A DNA stretch of 64,000 bases from Alcaligenes sp. SDU_A2 (lineage in GTDB: Bacteria > Pseudomonadota > Gammaproteobacteria > Burkholderiales > Burkholderiaceae_B), in the NCBI RefSeq assembly GCF_038237375.1, contig NZ_CP151273.1, forward strand, positions 1,860,001 through 1,924,000, written 5' to 3'. This document shows positions 1 through 8,483 of the stretch, piece after piece; position 1 is the first letter of the stretch; every line of letters begins with the position of its first letter. A model generated the notes under the pieces. That model saw only the letters and a program-made list of their open reading frames with translations. It was not told where the DNA came from and did no database searches. A program made the translations under genes and the position numbers.

Positions 1-1506
1 GAATTGGCACCGATTCTGACCGTGCACAGCCTGCTGCTAGACGATCCCATGCTGACGCAGCAGACCTGCGCCATCATTGCCGAGCGCCAGTACAACGCCG
101 AATGGGCCTTGACCACGCAGGGGCAGTTGTTGGTCGAGCAGTTTTCCCAGATGGAGGATGCCTATCTGCGTGAGCGTGGTGCCGATGTGCGCCAAGTTAT
201 CGAACGCGTTTTGCGTGTCCTGGCGGGCAAGCCGGCCATGCTGCCCGGTTTCAGCGCGACCCAGGACGAAGCGTTGATCGTGGTGGCCCGCGATATCTCT
301 CCGGCCGATATGCTCCGTTTGCGTGGCGGGCAATTCGCCGCCTTTCTGACCGATCTGGGCGGGCCGACCTCGCATACCGCCATTGTGGCGCGCAGCATGA
401 ACGTGCCTGCCGTCGTGGGCCTGGGAGGCTTTCGCAGCCTGGTGCGCGATGGCGACTGGCTGATCGTGGATGGTTTTACCGGTGCGGTCATGGTCAACCC
501 GTCGCAGGCGGTGTTGGACGAATATCGCCAACGGCAGCAGGCCTATTTGCTGGAGCGCGCAGAGCTGCAGGCCTTGCATGACGCTCCGGCGGTGACCCTG
601 GATGGTATTCCCATCCGTCTGGAAGCCAATATCGAACTGCCCGACGAAGCAGAGCTTGCGCTTAAAGCGGGTGCCGACGGCATAGGCCTGTTTCGCAGCG
701 AGTTCTTGTTTATGGGGCGCAGCGATCTGCCCTCCGAACAAGAGCAGTACGAAGCTTATGCCCGCGTGGTCAAAGCCATGAATGGCAAAGTGGTCACGAT
801 ACGCACGCTGGATATCGGCGCCGACAAGACCTTGGACGGCGATGCCACAGTGGCCACGAATCCGGCGCTGGGGCTGCGCGCTATCCGCTATTGTCTGGAC
901 AAACCCGAGATGTTCGCCACCCAGTTGCGCGCTTTGTTGCGTGCCTGTGTGCATGGCCAGATTCGCATTCTGATTCCCATGATTTCGTCCATGAGCGAAG
1001 TCTATGCGACCCGCCAGGCCATTGAATCGGCGGCGCGCGAACTGGAAAAATCGGGTACGCCGTTCGCCCGCAATTTTTTACTGGGGGCGATGGTGGAAGT
1101 GCCTGCCATTGCCATTGCGATCGATCCCTTTGTCGAAGAGCTGGATTTTCTGTCCATAGGTACCAACGACTTGATCCAGTACGTGTTGGCCGTGGATCGG
1201 GGCGATGCGGAGGTCGCCGATCTGTATGATCCCATGCATCCGGCGGTACTGCGCCTGATCGCCCACACCATCAACGCAGCCGATCGGGCCGGTAAGCCGG
1301 TGGCCGTGTGTGGCGAGATGGCCGGTGACGCATCGGTGACCCGCATGTTGCTGGGTCTGGGTCTGAAAGAGTTTTCCATGCATCCGCAGCAGTTGCTGGA
1401 TGTCAAAAAAGAAGTGCGTCTGTCCCACTCCAATGCCTTGCGCGTCAAGGTGGCCAGCGCCTTGAATCGGGCCGAACGTATCGATCTGGCGACGCTCGCT
1501 GCTTAA
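1..1506 (+). CDS. ptsI: Phosphoenolpyruvate-protein phosphotransferase (PTS Enzyme I), 5' end missing
   Basis: Cytoplasmic Enzyme I takes phosphate from phosphoenolpyruvate and passes it to HPr. The reading frame is open from base 1, so the gene starts upstream; about 500 of the usual 570-590 residues are present and the missing part belongs to the HPr-binding domain. The phosphorylated histidine lies in GGPTSHTAIVAR (His codon at 373-375). The C-terminal PEP-binding barrel shows GIGLFRSEFLFM, the signature IGTNDLIQYVLAVDRG and the catalytic cysteine of VCGEMAGD (codon 1309). The TTG at position 4 is an internal leucine, not a start. The gene ends at TAA 1506. ptsH would be expected just upstream. 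In betaproteobacteria this protein usually serves regulatory or incomplete PTS branches; which one applies here cannot be seen. Confidence 0.97.
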   Translation, partial: ELAPILTVHSLLLDDPMLTQQTCAIIAERQYNAEWALTTQGQLLVEQFSQMEDAYLRERGADVRQVIERVLRVLAGKPAMLPGFSATQDEALIVVARDISPADMLRLRGGQFAAFLTDLGGPTSHTAIVARSMNVPAVVGLGGFRSLVRDGDWLIVDGFTGAVMVNPSQAVLDEYRQRQQAYLLERAELQALHDAPAVTLDGIPIRLEANIELPDEAELALKAGADGIGLFRSEFLFMGRSDLPSEQEQYEAYARVVKAMNGKVVTIRTLDIGADKTLDGDATVATNPALGLRAIRYCLDKPEMFATQLRALLRACVHGQIRILIPMISSMSEVYATRQAIESAARELEKSGTPFARNFLLGAMVEVPAIAIAIDPFVEELDFLSIGTNDLIQYVLAVDRGDAEVADLYDPMHPAVLRLIAHTINAADRAGKPVAVCGEMAGDASVTRMLLGLGLKEFSMHPQQLLDVKKEVRLSHSNALRVKVASALNRAERIDLATLAA

Positions 1507-1826
1507 GCATGTGAAATAGCGGTTGTTTTTAGCCCCTAAATTGTAACTTGTCGGGGCATCTACTTTTCCGATGATTCTATCTGTAACGTCCCACTTAGCA
1601 AGGCTTACGATGCAGATGCTTGCCAGCAAAGGCTTTTCTGCGTTTGGCAGGTTCTTGGCGGAAGAATATTGAAATCAGGATTTACACTAATAGGGTAGTC
1701 GAGCACGGTCGTCTGGCTAGAATGGCGTTTAGGGGAGTTGTAACAAACCCGCTGCCAAGCCGGAAGTCGCACCAGGCCTTGGCATGATCTTATTAAGCGA
1801 CCTTGGATTAGTAGGAAGGAAATCTT

Positions 1827-2270
1827 ATGAAACTGACTCGTGCTCATTTTGCTGTGATGACCGCTGCTGCTTCGATGGCTCTTTTGGCGGCATGCTCCAA
1901 AGGAGACGATACGGCCGCGCCTGCCAGCAACGCGCCTGCTCCTGTCACTACTCCAGAATCGTCCACTTCTGTTGCGCCGGCACCGACTGCCGAGCCGTCC
2001 ACGACCGACAAGATCAAGGAAGAGGCTCGTAAGGCCGAGGAGGCCGCCAAAGCCAATGCCGCCAGCCTGAAGGAAGATGCCAAACAAGCGGCCGATACCG
2101 TAGCCGAAAAGGCCGGTCAGGCCAAAGATGCCGTGTCCGATGCCGCTTCGCGTACCGGCGCTGCCATCAAGGAAGGCGCGGCCAAGGCCGACAGCGCAAT
2201 CCAGGAAAAACTGGGCAATGGCGTAGATGCTTCCCCATCGAGCGTCCCATCCGAGCAGTCCAAACCATAA
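1827..2270 (+). CDS. Small lipoprotein with alanine/lysine-rich helical repeats
   Basis: The 147-residue product begins with a lipoprotein signal: basic start, hydrophobic stretch, then the lipobox LAAC with the lipidated cysteine at residue 23. After it come a Ser/Thr/Pro/Ala-rich linker and, from about residue 52, a run of Ala/Lys/Glu-rich amphipathic segments (such as EEARKAEEAAKAN and AADTVAEKAGQAKDAVSDAA) with an approximate 11-residue period. This resembles LEA_4 or apolipoprotein-like helices. A strong ribosome site (AGGAAGGA) sits about 6 bases before the ATG. No family is recognised with certainty; a membrane-anchored helical protein involved in stress or envelope is an inference. 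A hairpin terminator follows, so it is probably a monocistronic unit. Confidence 0.8.
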   Translation: MKLTRAHFAVMTAAASMALLAACSKGDDTAAPASNAPAPVTTPESSTSVAPAPTAEPSTTDKIKEEARKAEEAAKANAASLKEDAKQAADTVAEKAGQAKDAVSDAASRTGAAIKEGAAKADSAIQEKLGNGVDASPSSVPSEQSKP

Positions 2271-2309
2271 TGCGTTAGCCTGTATCGATTTCAGGCGGTT
2301 TTGACGAAA

Positions 2310-2336
2310 AGCGGGTGCCTTTGGTGCCCGCTTTTT
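2310..2336 (+). terminator. Rho-independent terminator after the lipoprotein gene
   Basis: A GC-rich hairpin with arms AGCGGG and CCCGCT, extended inward by GC and GT pairs, is followed directly by five T residues. It lies 40 bases after the lipoprotein stop and before ubiK. Confidence 0.75.
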
Positions 2337-2376
2337 CTATACTGTTTGCATTGTGTCTGTTTTACAGGAGAAGGTC

Positions 2377-2667
2377 ATGATCAATCGCAACGATTGGCTG
2401 GAAGATCTGCAGAAAAATGTGTCCGAACTGATTGCTAAAAGTCCGGCCGCCGACATCGAGCGTAATGTCAAAGCCTTTATGGGCCAGACCTTCAATCGCA
2501 TGGATCTGGTCACCCGGGACGAATTTGATACCTATAAAACGATGCTGGAACGCGCTCTGGCGCGTGTGGCGGCCCTGGAAACCCGTTTGCAGGCCTTGGA
2601 GGGGCGCCAGACTCCCGTCGTTCAGCCCGCTCAGAACAGCGATCAGGAGCCGGGTCAGCAGGCTTGA
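2377..2667 (+). CDS. ubiK: Ubiquinone biosynthesis accessory factor UbiK (YqiC/BMFP family)
   Basis: The 96-residue protein has the features of the UbiK/YqiC family: an amphipathic first half (DWLEDLQKNVSELIAKSP, then VKAFMGQTFNRMDLVTRDEFD) and a C-terminal coiled coil (MLERALARVAALETRLQALE). Known members help the UbiJ-containing complex of aerobic ubiquinone synthesis and bind membranes. The ATG at 2377 is chosen because AGGAG lies 6 bases upstream; an in-frame GTG at 2353 would add eight residues but has no such site. The terminal tail is polar and low in complexity, as usual. The MFS gene follows 19 bases later. Confidence 0.85.
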   Translation: MINRNDWLEDLQKNVSELIAKSPAADIERNVKAFMGQTFNRMDLVTRDEFDTYKTMLERALARVAALETRLQALEGRQTPVVQPAQNSDQEPGQQA

Positions 2668-2686
2668 TCGGCCGCGCCCCGCTTTT

Positions 2687-3913
2687 ATGGTTCTTGTCTG
2701 TGGCCGCTCAACATCCGCACGCTACCGTTCGCTGTTTTTGGTGCTGACCGGGGTCTGTGCGGCCCTGCATATCTGGAAGCTGCCGCCGGCTTTGCCGGCC
2801 ATGCAGCGCGAATTGGGTCTGGACCTGGTGCAAGCCGGGTTTTTGTTATCCAGCGTTCAAATGGCCGGCATGTTGCTGGGGTTGCTGATCGGCATGGTGT
2901 CCGAAAAAATCGGCTTGCGACGCTGCATTCTGATTGGCCTGGCTATTTTGTCCTTGATGTCTGTGCTGACACCGTGGACTAGCCACGGTAGTGTGATATT
3001 GCTCAGTCGGGCCATCGAAGGTTGTGGCTTCTTAATGGTGGTGCTGCCTGTGCCCGCTTTGATCAAGCGCATGACAGACCCTGCCGGGCTGAGCCGTATC
3101 ATGGGCTTGTGGGGCTGTTATATGCCGGCCGGCGCGGTTTTGATGCTGTGGGCGGGCGCTGCTTGGCTCGATATTGCCTCCTGGCGCAGCCTGTGGCTGC
3201 TGTTGTCTGCCCTGACCGGCGTGGTGTTCTTGCTGACGCTGTGGCTGGTTCCCCCCGATCCTGTACGTGCTCGCATCCAGTCAGTTCAGCAAGAGGCGGC
3301 GATGTCCCTGTCTGATCTGGTGCGCACGACGTTGCGATCGGGGCAAGTGTGGCTGGTGGCGTTAAGTTTTGGCGTATATGCGGCCCAATGGGCAGCGGTG
3401 GTGGGTTTTATGCCGACCATCTACAGTCTGGTCGATGTCTCTATGTCGACGGCGGGCTTGTTGACTGCGCTGATTGCCGGGGGCAATGTCATCGGCAATT
3501 TGGGGGCGGGTCGCCTCTTGCATCGAGGCCTGCCGGCTCCCCGTTTATTGCAGATTGGTTTTGTGTGCATGATGGCCGCCGCTATCGTTGCGTTTGGTCT
3601 GGCCCAGGATATTGCCGTTCAGTTCCTGGCGATTTTGCTGTTTTCTGTTACCGGCGGCTTGATTCCGGCTACGCTGTTTTTCCTGGCCGTGACGGTGGCC
3701 CCGTCGCCGCAGACCACCTCTTCCTCGGTGGGCTGGGTACAGCAGTGTTCATCGTTGGGGCAATTTGTCGGGCCGCCAGTCGTGGCCTGGGTGGTCCACC
3801 AGTTGGGCGGCTGGCAGTGGGCCTGGGTGGCGACCTGTGCGTTTGCTATTGTCGGGTTGCTGATGTCGGTGTGTTTGACCAAGGCATTGGCGGGCGGAAT
3901 GCGTCATGACTGA
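2687..3913 (+). CDS. Major facilitator superfamily transporter (CynX/NimT-like)
   Basis: The 408-residue inner-membrane protein has about 12 hydrophobic segments and the MFS layout of two six-helix halves joined by a polar loop near residue 205 (RARIQSVQQEAAMS). The loop between helices 2 and 3 carries the degenerate motif GMVSEKIGLRRC. The pattern resembles the cyanate/nitroimidazole carrier branch, but the substrate cannot be told from sequence. The ATG at 2687 gives a normal N-terminus; the open frame extends further upstream but would overlap ubiK. The stop overlaps the start of chrA by 8 bases, so the two are probably translated from one message. Confidence 0.8.
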   Translation: MVLVCGRSTSARYRSLFLVLTGVCAALHIWKLPPALPAMQRELGLDLVQAGFLLSSVQMAGMLLGLLIGMVSEKIGLRRCILIGLAILSLMSVLTPWTSHGSVILLSRAIEGCGFLMVVLPVPALIKRMTDPAGLSRIMGLWGCYMPAGAVLMLWAGAAWLDIASWRSLWLLLSALTGVVFLLTLWLVPPDPVRARIQSVQQEAAMSLSDLVRTTLRSGQVWLVALSFGVYAAQWAAVVGFMPTIYSLVDVSMSTAGLLTALIAGGNVIGNLGAGRLLHRGLPAPRLLQIGFVCMMAAAIVAFGLAQDIAVQFLAILLFSVTGGLIPATLFFLAVTVAPSPQTTSSSVGWVQQCSSLGQFVGPPVVAWVVHQLGGWQWAWVATCAFAIVGLLMSVCLTKALAGGMRHD

Positions 3914-5111
3914 GCGCGTTGGCTACAAGGTGTCGAACTGGCAGCGCGCGCTGGAGGTGTTCTGGGTTTTTTTGCGTCTGGGCTGCACCTCTTTTGGTGG
4001 GCCGTTGGCCCATTTGGCTTTTTTTCGCCAGGATCTGGTGCAGCGGCGTCAATGGCTGGACGACAAGTCCTACACCGATCTGCTTGCTTTATGCCAGTTT
4101 TTGCCTGGCCCTACCAGTAGCCAGGTAGGCATGGGCATTGGGTTGCGCCGGGCAGGCTTGGTCGGGGCACTGGCGGCCTGGGTCGGCTTTACCTTGCCTT
4201 CGGCTGTGCTGATGATCGGACTGGCCTGGGGGTTGGATTCAGCCTCCGAGCGGGTGCCGACCGGACTCATACATGGCATGAAAATCGTGGCGGTGGCTGT
4301 GGTGGCCCAAGCATTGTGGGGTATGGGGCGCAGCCTTTGTCCTGATCGCAGCCGTCTGACCTTGGCCGTTTGCGCTGCGCTTTTGGCCTTGGCAGTGCCG
4401 GGAGCCTGGGGGCAGTGGCTGGTCATCGTTATGGGGGCGACCGCGGGTGGACTGCTTTTTTCGGCCGACCCACAGCCTGCGGTTCAGGATCAGCGGCAGT
4501 CCACGGGTCGTTGGGGGTGGGTTGCGGGGGCTGTGTTTCTGCTCTTGTTGCTGATGCCAATGTGGCTGGCGTCAGGGCAGGGTGCTCAGGCGTGGTCGCT
4601 GTTCGATGCGTTTTATCGCAGCGGTTCGCTGGTGTTTGGCGGCGGCCATGTGGTGCTGCCTTTGTTGCAGAGCGAATTGGTCGGTCCTGGCTGGGTGGAC
4701 GAGCAAACCTTTCTGGCTGGATACGGCATGGCGCAGGCCATGCCTGGGCCTTTGTTCTCTGTGGCCGGTTTCTTAGGGGCGTCAGCCTCGGTCGGCCCGG
4801 GAGGGGTTGCTGGCGGTCTGCTGGGTTTGCTGGCGATCTTTCTGCCGGCGCTGCTGCTGGTGTTGGCCGTCTGGCCGTACTGGGAACGCCTGAGCCGGGC
4901 ATCCTGGGCGCAGGCTTTGCTTAAGGGCGTGAATGCAGCGGTAGTCGGTTTGTTGCTGGCCGCCTTTTACGATCCGGTCTGGAGCAGTGCCATCGGCGGC
5001 ACCACCGACTTTTCGCTGGCCCTGATTGCCTTTATCGCCTTGACGCAGTGGCGTGTTCCGCCGTGGCTGGCCGTGCTGGGCGCAGGCGTGTTCGGCTGGT
5101 ATTTTTTATAG
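3906..5111 (+). CDS. chrA: Chromate efflux transporter ChrA (CHR family, two-domain)
   Basis: The 401-residue membrane protein has two homologous CHR domains, each opening with the family signature. In the first half this is RLGCTSFGGPLAHLAFF and FLPGPTSSQVGMGIG; in the second half it is RSGSLVFGGGHVVLPLL followed by GMAQAMPGPLFSVAGFLG. Characterised members expel chromate, probably with proton coupling. The length fits the long-chain class. The ATG overlaps the MFS stop by 8 bases, which suggests translational coupling. No chrB regulator is adjacent, so chromate may not be the only physiological substrate. The family assignment is firm; the substrate is inferred. Confidence 0.92.
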   Translation: MTERVGYKVSNWQRALEVFWVFLRLGCTSFGGPLAHLAFFRQDLVQRRQWLDDKSYTDLLALCQFLPGPTSSQVGMGIGLRRAGLVGALAAWVGFTLPSAVLMIGLAWGLDSASERVPTGLIHGMKIVAVAVVAQALWGMGRSLCPDRSRLTLAVCAALLALAVPGAWGQWLVIVMGATAGGLLFSADPQPAVQDQRQSTGRWGWVAGAVFLLLLLMPMWLASGQGAQAWSLFDAFYRSGSLVFGGGHVVLPLLQSELVGPGWVDEQTFLAGYGMAQAMPGPLFSVAGFLGASASVGPGGVAGGLLGLLAIFLPALLLVLAVWPYWERLSRASWAQALLKGVNAAVVGLLLAAFYDPVWSSAIGGTTDFSLALIAFIALTQWRVPPWLAVLGAGVFGWYFL

Positions 5112-5161
5112 AGACAAGACGATGGAGCAGGATGCGGCATCGGCACGGACAAGAGGCCATC

Positions 5162-5839
5162 ATGCGGGTCAGTGATGCGCGGTTGTCGCGGCAGGCCTTG
5201 CTTGAGTTGCTGGCGCAGCCGCAGCCCCTTACCGTCCTGGAACGCTGTTGCATGGATGGCGAGGACTTGTCCGGCCTGGACATGAATGGCGTGCGCTTTC
5301 TGGGCTGCTCGCTGCTTCAGGCAAAACTTACCCGCGCTAATTTAAGCGAGACGGTCTGGGAAAAATCCCGGGCAGGCCGCGCAGATTTTCGACTGGCGGA
5401 TCTTTCGGATGCTCGATTCCAGGGGTGCGATCTGCATGTCACTGTCTGGGCGCGCGCCCGGCTGGCCGGCGCATGTTTTCAGGACTCCAAGCTTAGTGGT
5501 GCAAGCCTGGTCGATGTGCAGGCCTTGGGCATCGAGCTGCATCAATGCCTGCTGGTGGGCAGCACGTTACGCGGTCTGGTATTGCGTAAGCAGAGGCTGG
5601 TGGGCCTGGATTGTACGGATGCCGACCTGGGCGGCTGCGATTTTTCCGATGCGATCTTTGAGGGCGGCAGCTTGCGCGGGGCCAGTCTGAAAGGTGCTGT
5701 TTTTCAAGGGGCGGACCTGCGTAGCGTGGACGTGGGCGAGATCACCTTGCTGGAACTGGCCACCTCGTTCAAGGGTGCCTATATCTCGACTGAGCAAGCG
5801 GCCCAACTGGTCGCTGCACTGGGCGTACACGTGCTATGA
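5162..5839 (+). CDS. Pentapeptide-repeat protein
   Basis: The 225-residue product contains two blocks of A(D/N)LXX-type pentapeptides separated by less regular sequence: residues about 40-105 (EDLSGLDMNGVRFLGCSLLQ, then ANLSETVW, ADFRLADLSDARFQGCDL) and about 145-200 (ADLGGCDFSDAIFEGGSL, then GASLKGAVFQGADLRSVDV). Such repeats fold into a right-handed beta-helix. Family members include gyrase-protecting Qnr-like proteins and many of unknown role; nothing here picks one. The start is uncertain: ATG 5162 and ATG 5132 are both possible, and the latter has a GGAG upstream and adds ten residues. It lies about 50 bases after chrA on the same strand. Confidence 0.8.
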   Translation: MRVSDARLSRQALLELLAQPQPLTVLERCCMDGEDLSGLDMNGVRFLGCSLLQAKLTRANLSETVWEKSRAGRADFRLADLSDARFQGCDLHVTVWARARLAGACFQDSKLSGASLVDVQALGIELHQCLLVGSTLRGLVLRKQRLVGLDCTDADLGGCDFSDAIFEGGSLRGASLKGAVFQGADLRSVDVGEITLLELATSFKGAYISTEQAAQLVAALGVHVL

Positions 5840-5862
5840 CGGTCTGATCCATACGTATAAGC

Positions 5863-5881
5863 GCGCTGGACTTTCCAGCGC
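5863..5881. other. Perfect 8-bp hairpin between the pentapeptide gene and comM
   Basis: GCGCTGGA and TCCAGCGC are separated by only three bases (CTT). There is no run of T on either side, so it is a weak terminator at best. It lies 24 bases after the pentapeptide-repeat stop and 65 bases before comM. Confidence 0.5.
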
Positions 5882-5946
5882 CAATCGCATGGTTGGCATT
5901 CGGGAGACAGGGCACACTGACAGCGTGTGAACAACAAGGAAGGGCT

Positions 5947-7467
5947 ATGTCCCTGGCCGTGCTGAACAGTTGTGCCCTGTCGGGGCTGGATTTTATCGAT
6001 GTGCGGGTAGAAGCGCATGTGGCACCGGGTCTGCCGGCTTTTCATATTGTTGGCCTGCCCGATGCCGGCATACGGGAAAGCCGCGAACGGGTGCGCTCCG
6101 CGCTACAAGCCAGTGGGTTCGACTTTCCGGCGGCCCGTCTGACCATCAATCTGGCCCCCGCCGATCTGCCCAAGGATTCGGGCCGTTTCGACCTGCCAAT
6201 CGCCCTGGCTATTTTGCTGGCCAGTGGCCAGATCAGCCGGCCTGACGCCCAGGGGCGCGAGCGCGCCGTGCCCAATCTGGACCGTTACGTCTGGGCGGGC
6301 GAATTATCCTTGACCGGCGCAATCGTACCGGTGCAGCACGCACTGATCATCGGCCTGGGCATGGTCCGCCGTCGTCCGGAACATTGTCTGATGCTACCTG
6401 CCGACAGCGCGGCCCTGGCAGCCCATGTGCCGGATGTGCTGGTCAGGGGTTTGGCCAGCCTGTCTGATGCCGTGGCCTATTTGCGTGGCGAGCTGGATGT
6501 GCGCAACGCCAGTCCGGGGCCGTGGGAGCAACCCGATGTCGGTCCTGTTTCTTGTCTGTCTGATGTCGTGGGCCAACCGTTGGCTTGTCGTGCGCTGGAA
6601 GTGGCGGCCGCCGGAGGGCATAGTCTGCTGCTTAGTGGTTCGCCCGGCGTGGGCAAGACCATGCTGGCGCAGCGCTTGCCAGGCTTGTTGCCGCCTTTGG
6701 ATAAGCAAGCCTGTCTGGAACTGGCGGCGCTGCAATCGCTGGCCTTGTCGAACCCTTGTTTCAGCACCCGACCGCCGTTCAGGGCACCGCATCATAGTGT
6801 CTCTGCGCCAGCCATGATCGGGGGAGGCATGCGACCGCGCCCTGGGGAGGTCTCTTTGGCTCACCACGGCGTGCTGTTTTTGGACGAACTGCCCGAGTTT
6901 GACCGGCGTGTGCTCGAAGCCTTGCGCGAACCCCTGGAAGAAGGATGCGTGCGTATCTCGCGGGCCCATCAACAGGCAAGTTACCCGGCGCGCTTTCAGT
7001 TCGTGGCAGCCATGAACCCGTGTCCTTGCGGATGGGCCGGACATCGACATCATGCCTGTCGCTGTTCGCCGCTGCGCCGCGAACAATACCGTCAGCGCCT
7101 GTCCGGTCCCTTGCTGGATCGTATCGACTTGTGCGTTCTCATGACCGAGCCATCGCAGGACGGCGGGCAGAGTGGCGATCCGTCCGATCAGGTCCGCGAG
7201 CGTGTCCGACTGGCACGGGACCGGCAATCGGCGCGTCAGGGCTGCTGCAATGCCCATCTATCTGCTGCCGGTTTGGCAAGGCATGCCGGCCTGAGCGCAC
7301 AGGCGTTGCAATTGCTGGCCGATGCGCGTCGGCGCTGGCATTGGTCCGAGCGGGTGCATAGTCGCTTGTTGCGTGTGGCGCGTAGCGTGGCCGATTTGGC
7401 GGGCGAGGCATCCGTGTCACGCGAACATGCTGCCCAGGCCTTACAGTTTCGGCCTGTTTTGTCCTAA
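5947..7467 (+). CDS. comM: YifB/ComM family Mg-chelatase-like AAA+ ATPase
   Basis: The 506-residue protein has the three-part ComM layout. The N-terminal ChlI-like domain opens with SLAVLNSCALSGLDFIDVRV. The AAA+ core carries Walker A GSPGVGKT near residue 231, a Walker B-like LFLDELPEF and the downstream PCPCGWAGH cysteines. A C-terminal Mg-chelatase subunit ChlI-type domain follows. In Vibrio and relatives ComM is a hexameric branch-migration helicase that helps integrate donor DNA during natural transformation. The ATG at 5947 is chosen because it starts the conserved N-terminus and has AAGGAAGG upstream. It stands alone, with no competence gene beside it. Confidence 0.93.
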   Translation: MSLAVLNSCALSGLDFIDVRVEAHVAPGLPAFHIVGLPDAGIRESRERVRSALQASGFDFPAARLTINLAPADLPKDSGRFDLPIALAILLASGQISRPDAQGRERAVPNLDRYVWAGELSLTGAIVPVQHALIIGLGMVRRRPEHCLMLPADSAALAAHVPDVLVRGLASLSDAVAYLRGELDVRNASPGPWEQPDVGPVSCLSDVVGQPLACRALEVAAAGGHSLLLSGSPGVGKTMLAQRLPGLLPPLDKQACLELAALQSLALSNPCFSTRPPFRAPHHSVSAPAMIGGGMRPRPGEVSLAHHGVLFLDELPEFDRRVLEALREPLEEGCVRISRAHQQASYPARFQFVAAMNPCPCGWAGHRHHACRCSPLRREQYRQRLSGPLLDRIDLCVLMTEPSQDGGQSGDPSDQVRERVRLARDRQSARQGCCNAHLSAAGLARHAGLSAQALQLLADARRRWHWSERVHSRLLRVARSVADLAGEASVSREHAAQALQFRPVLS

Positions 7468-7547
7468 ATCAACAGTCAACGGATCAAGGCGCGTGCTTGT
7501 TAAGCCGTTTTTCAGGTCTTTTTTTGTATGCTGTCATGCAGGCCTGA

Positions 7548-7564
7548 ATAAGAATCAGTCTTAT
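7548..7564. promoter_or_regulatory. Possible Fur-type operator upstream of ftrA
   Basis: A 17-bp dyad, ATAAGAATCAGTCTTAT, has perfect 6-bp arms and lies 30 bases before ftrA. It is AT-rich and placed where an iron-responsive operator would be expected. It matches the classical Fur consensus only loosely, and ftrABCD systems in Bordetella are known to be iron regulated. Confidence 0.35.
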
Positions 7565-7593
7565 ACGTTTCTTCTGATACGAGCGAAAAAAAC

Positions 7594-8133
7594 ATGATCC
7601 GTCGCCCCCTTTTGCTTACCGCACTGACAGTGATGTTGACCGGCACAGCCTTGGCCGCCGAGTACCCCATTGGTCAGCCCGTCCAAAAGAACGGTCTGGA
7701 AGTGGCCGCTGTTTATCTGCAACCCGTCGAGATGGACCCGCCCGGCATGATGCGTGCGGCGGCCGACTCCGATATTCACCTGGAGGCCGATATTCATGCA
7801 ACGGCAGACAACCCCAACGGCTTGCCCGAAGGGGCCTGGGCTCCTTATCTGAACATTCGATATGTGCTGCGCAAGCAGGGCAGCGATACCGTCATTGCGG
7901 GCGACATGATGCCCATGGTGGCCAACGACGGCCCGCATTATGGCGATAACGTCAAATTGAATGGACCGGGCAAATACACCCTGGTGCTGACGATTGCCTC
8001 GCCCGAGAGCGGCGGCATGAATCACTTCGGTCGTCATGTGGATAAGGAAACCGGCGTCGCTCCCTGGTTTCAGACGTTCGAGCATCAGTACGAATTTGTT
8101 TTTGCAGGCACCGGCAAAAAGGGAGGGTACTGA
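7594..8133 (+). CDS. ftrA: Periplasmic P19-type iron transport protein FtrA
   Basis: The 179-residue product has a signal peptide ending near TALAAEYPIG and then the P19/Tp34 fold signature: a Met- and His-containing region MDPPGMMRAAADSDIHLEADIHAT, then PYLNIRYVL, GDMMPMVANDGPHYGDNVKL and HFGRHVDKETGVAPWF. Homologues bind copper and iron in the periplasm and feed ferrous iron to an Ftr1-type permease. It is the first gene of a tight four-gene unit, with its stop overlapping the start of ftrB. The Bordetella FtrABCD system has the same gene order and works at acidic pH, which is the basis for the name. Confidence 0.9.
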   Translation: MIRRPLLLTALTVMLTGTALAAEYPIGQPVQKNGLEVAAVYLQPVEMDPPGMMRAAADSDIHLEADIHATADNPNGLPEGAWAPYLNIRYVLRKQGSDTVIAGDMMPMVANDGPHYGDNVKLNGPGKYTLVLTIASPESGGMNHFGRHVDKETGVAPWFQTFEHQYEFVFAGTGKKGGY

Positions 8134-8474
8134 TGATGCAGCCATTACGCTGGCTGGTCGCCGTCCTGTTGGGGGGCGTTGTCGTTGCCCCGGCTTGGGC
8201 GGACATGCCCGTGCATACGCTCACATTCAAGTCCGGCGGCGTGTTGGAGCCGGCGGTGCTACAGGTGCAGGCCGGACGATTCAAGATCGTGCTGGTCAAC
8301 GATAGCCAAGAGGCCGTGGAGTTCGAGAGCCTGCCGCTGCGCAAAGAAAAAGTCTTGGGTCCGGGTGTCACCTCCTTTGTGGTGCTGACCGTCTCCCGAC
8401 CTGGCGACTATCCCTTTTTTGACGACTTTCATCCTGCCGCGAAAGGCATTTTGCGCGTTCGTCCCGCTCCGTGA
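8133..8474 (+). CDS. ftrB: Periplasmic cupredoxin-like protein FtrB
   Basis: The 113-residue protein has a signal peptide (up to about APAWADMPVH) and a small cupredoxin-like domain similar to the N-terminal domain of EfeO: LTFKSGGVLEPAVLQVQAG, FKIVLVNDS, EFESLPLRKEKVLGPG and PGDYPFFDDFH. In the FtrABCD model it is a periplasmic oxidase-like partner that may oxidise ferrous iron for the permease. The start ATG shares a base with the ftrA stop, and a GGGAGG ribosome site lies just before it. The classical type 1 copper Cys-His-Met set is not evident, so the metal chemistry remains inferred. Confidence 0.85.
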   Translation: MMQPLRWLVAVLLGGVVVAPAWADMPVHTLTFKSGGVLEPAVLQVQAGRFKIVLVNDSQEAVEFESLPLRKEKVLGPGVTSFVVLTVSRPGDYPFFDDFHPAAKGILRVRPAP

Positions 8475-8483
8475 GTCTATATC

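Noticed and set aside
1507-1826. A promoter or regulatory RNA in the 320 bases between ptsI and the lipoprotein.
   Set aside because: Only a weak GCCCC/GGGGC pair with a long loop near 1531-1557 and several poor -10-like sites were seen, none good enough to list.
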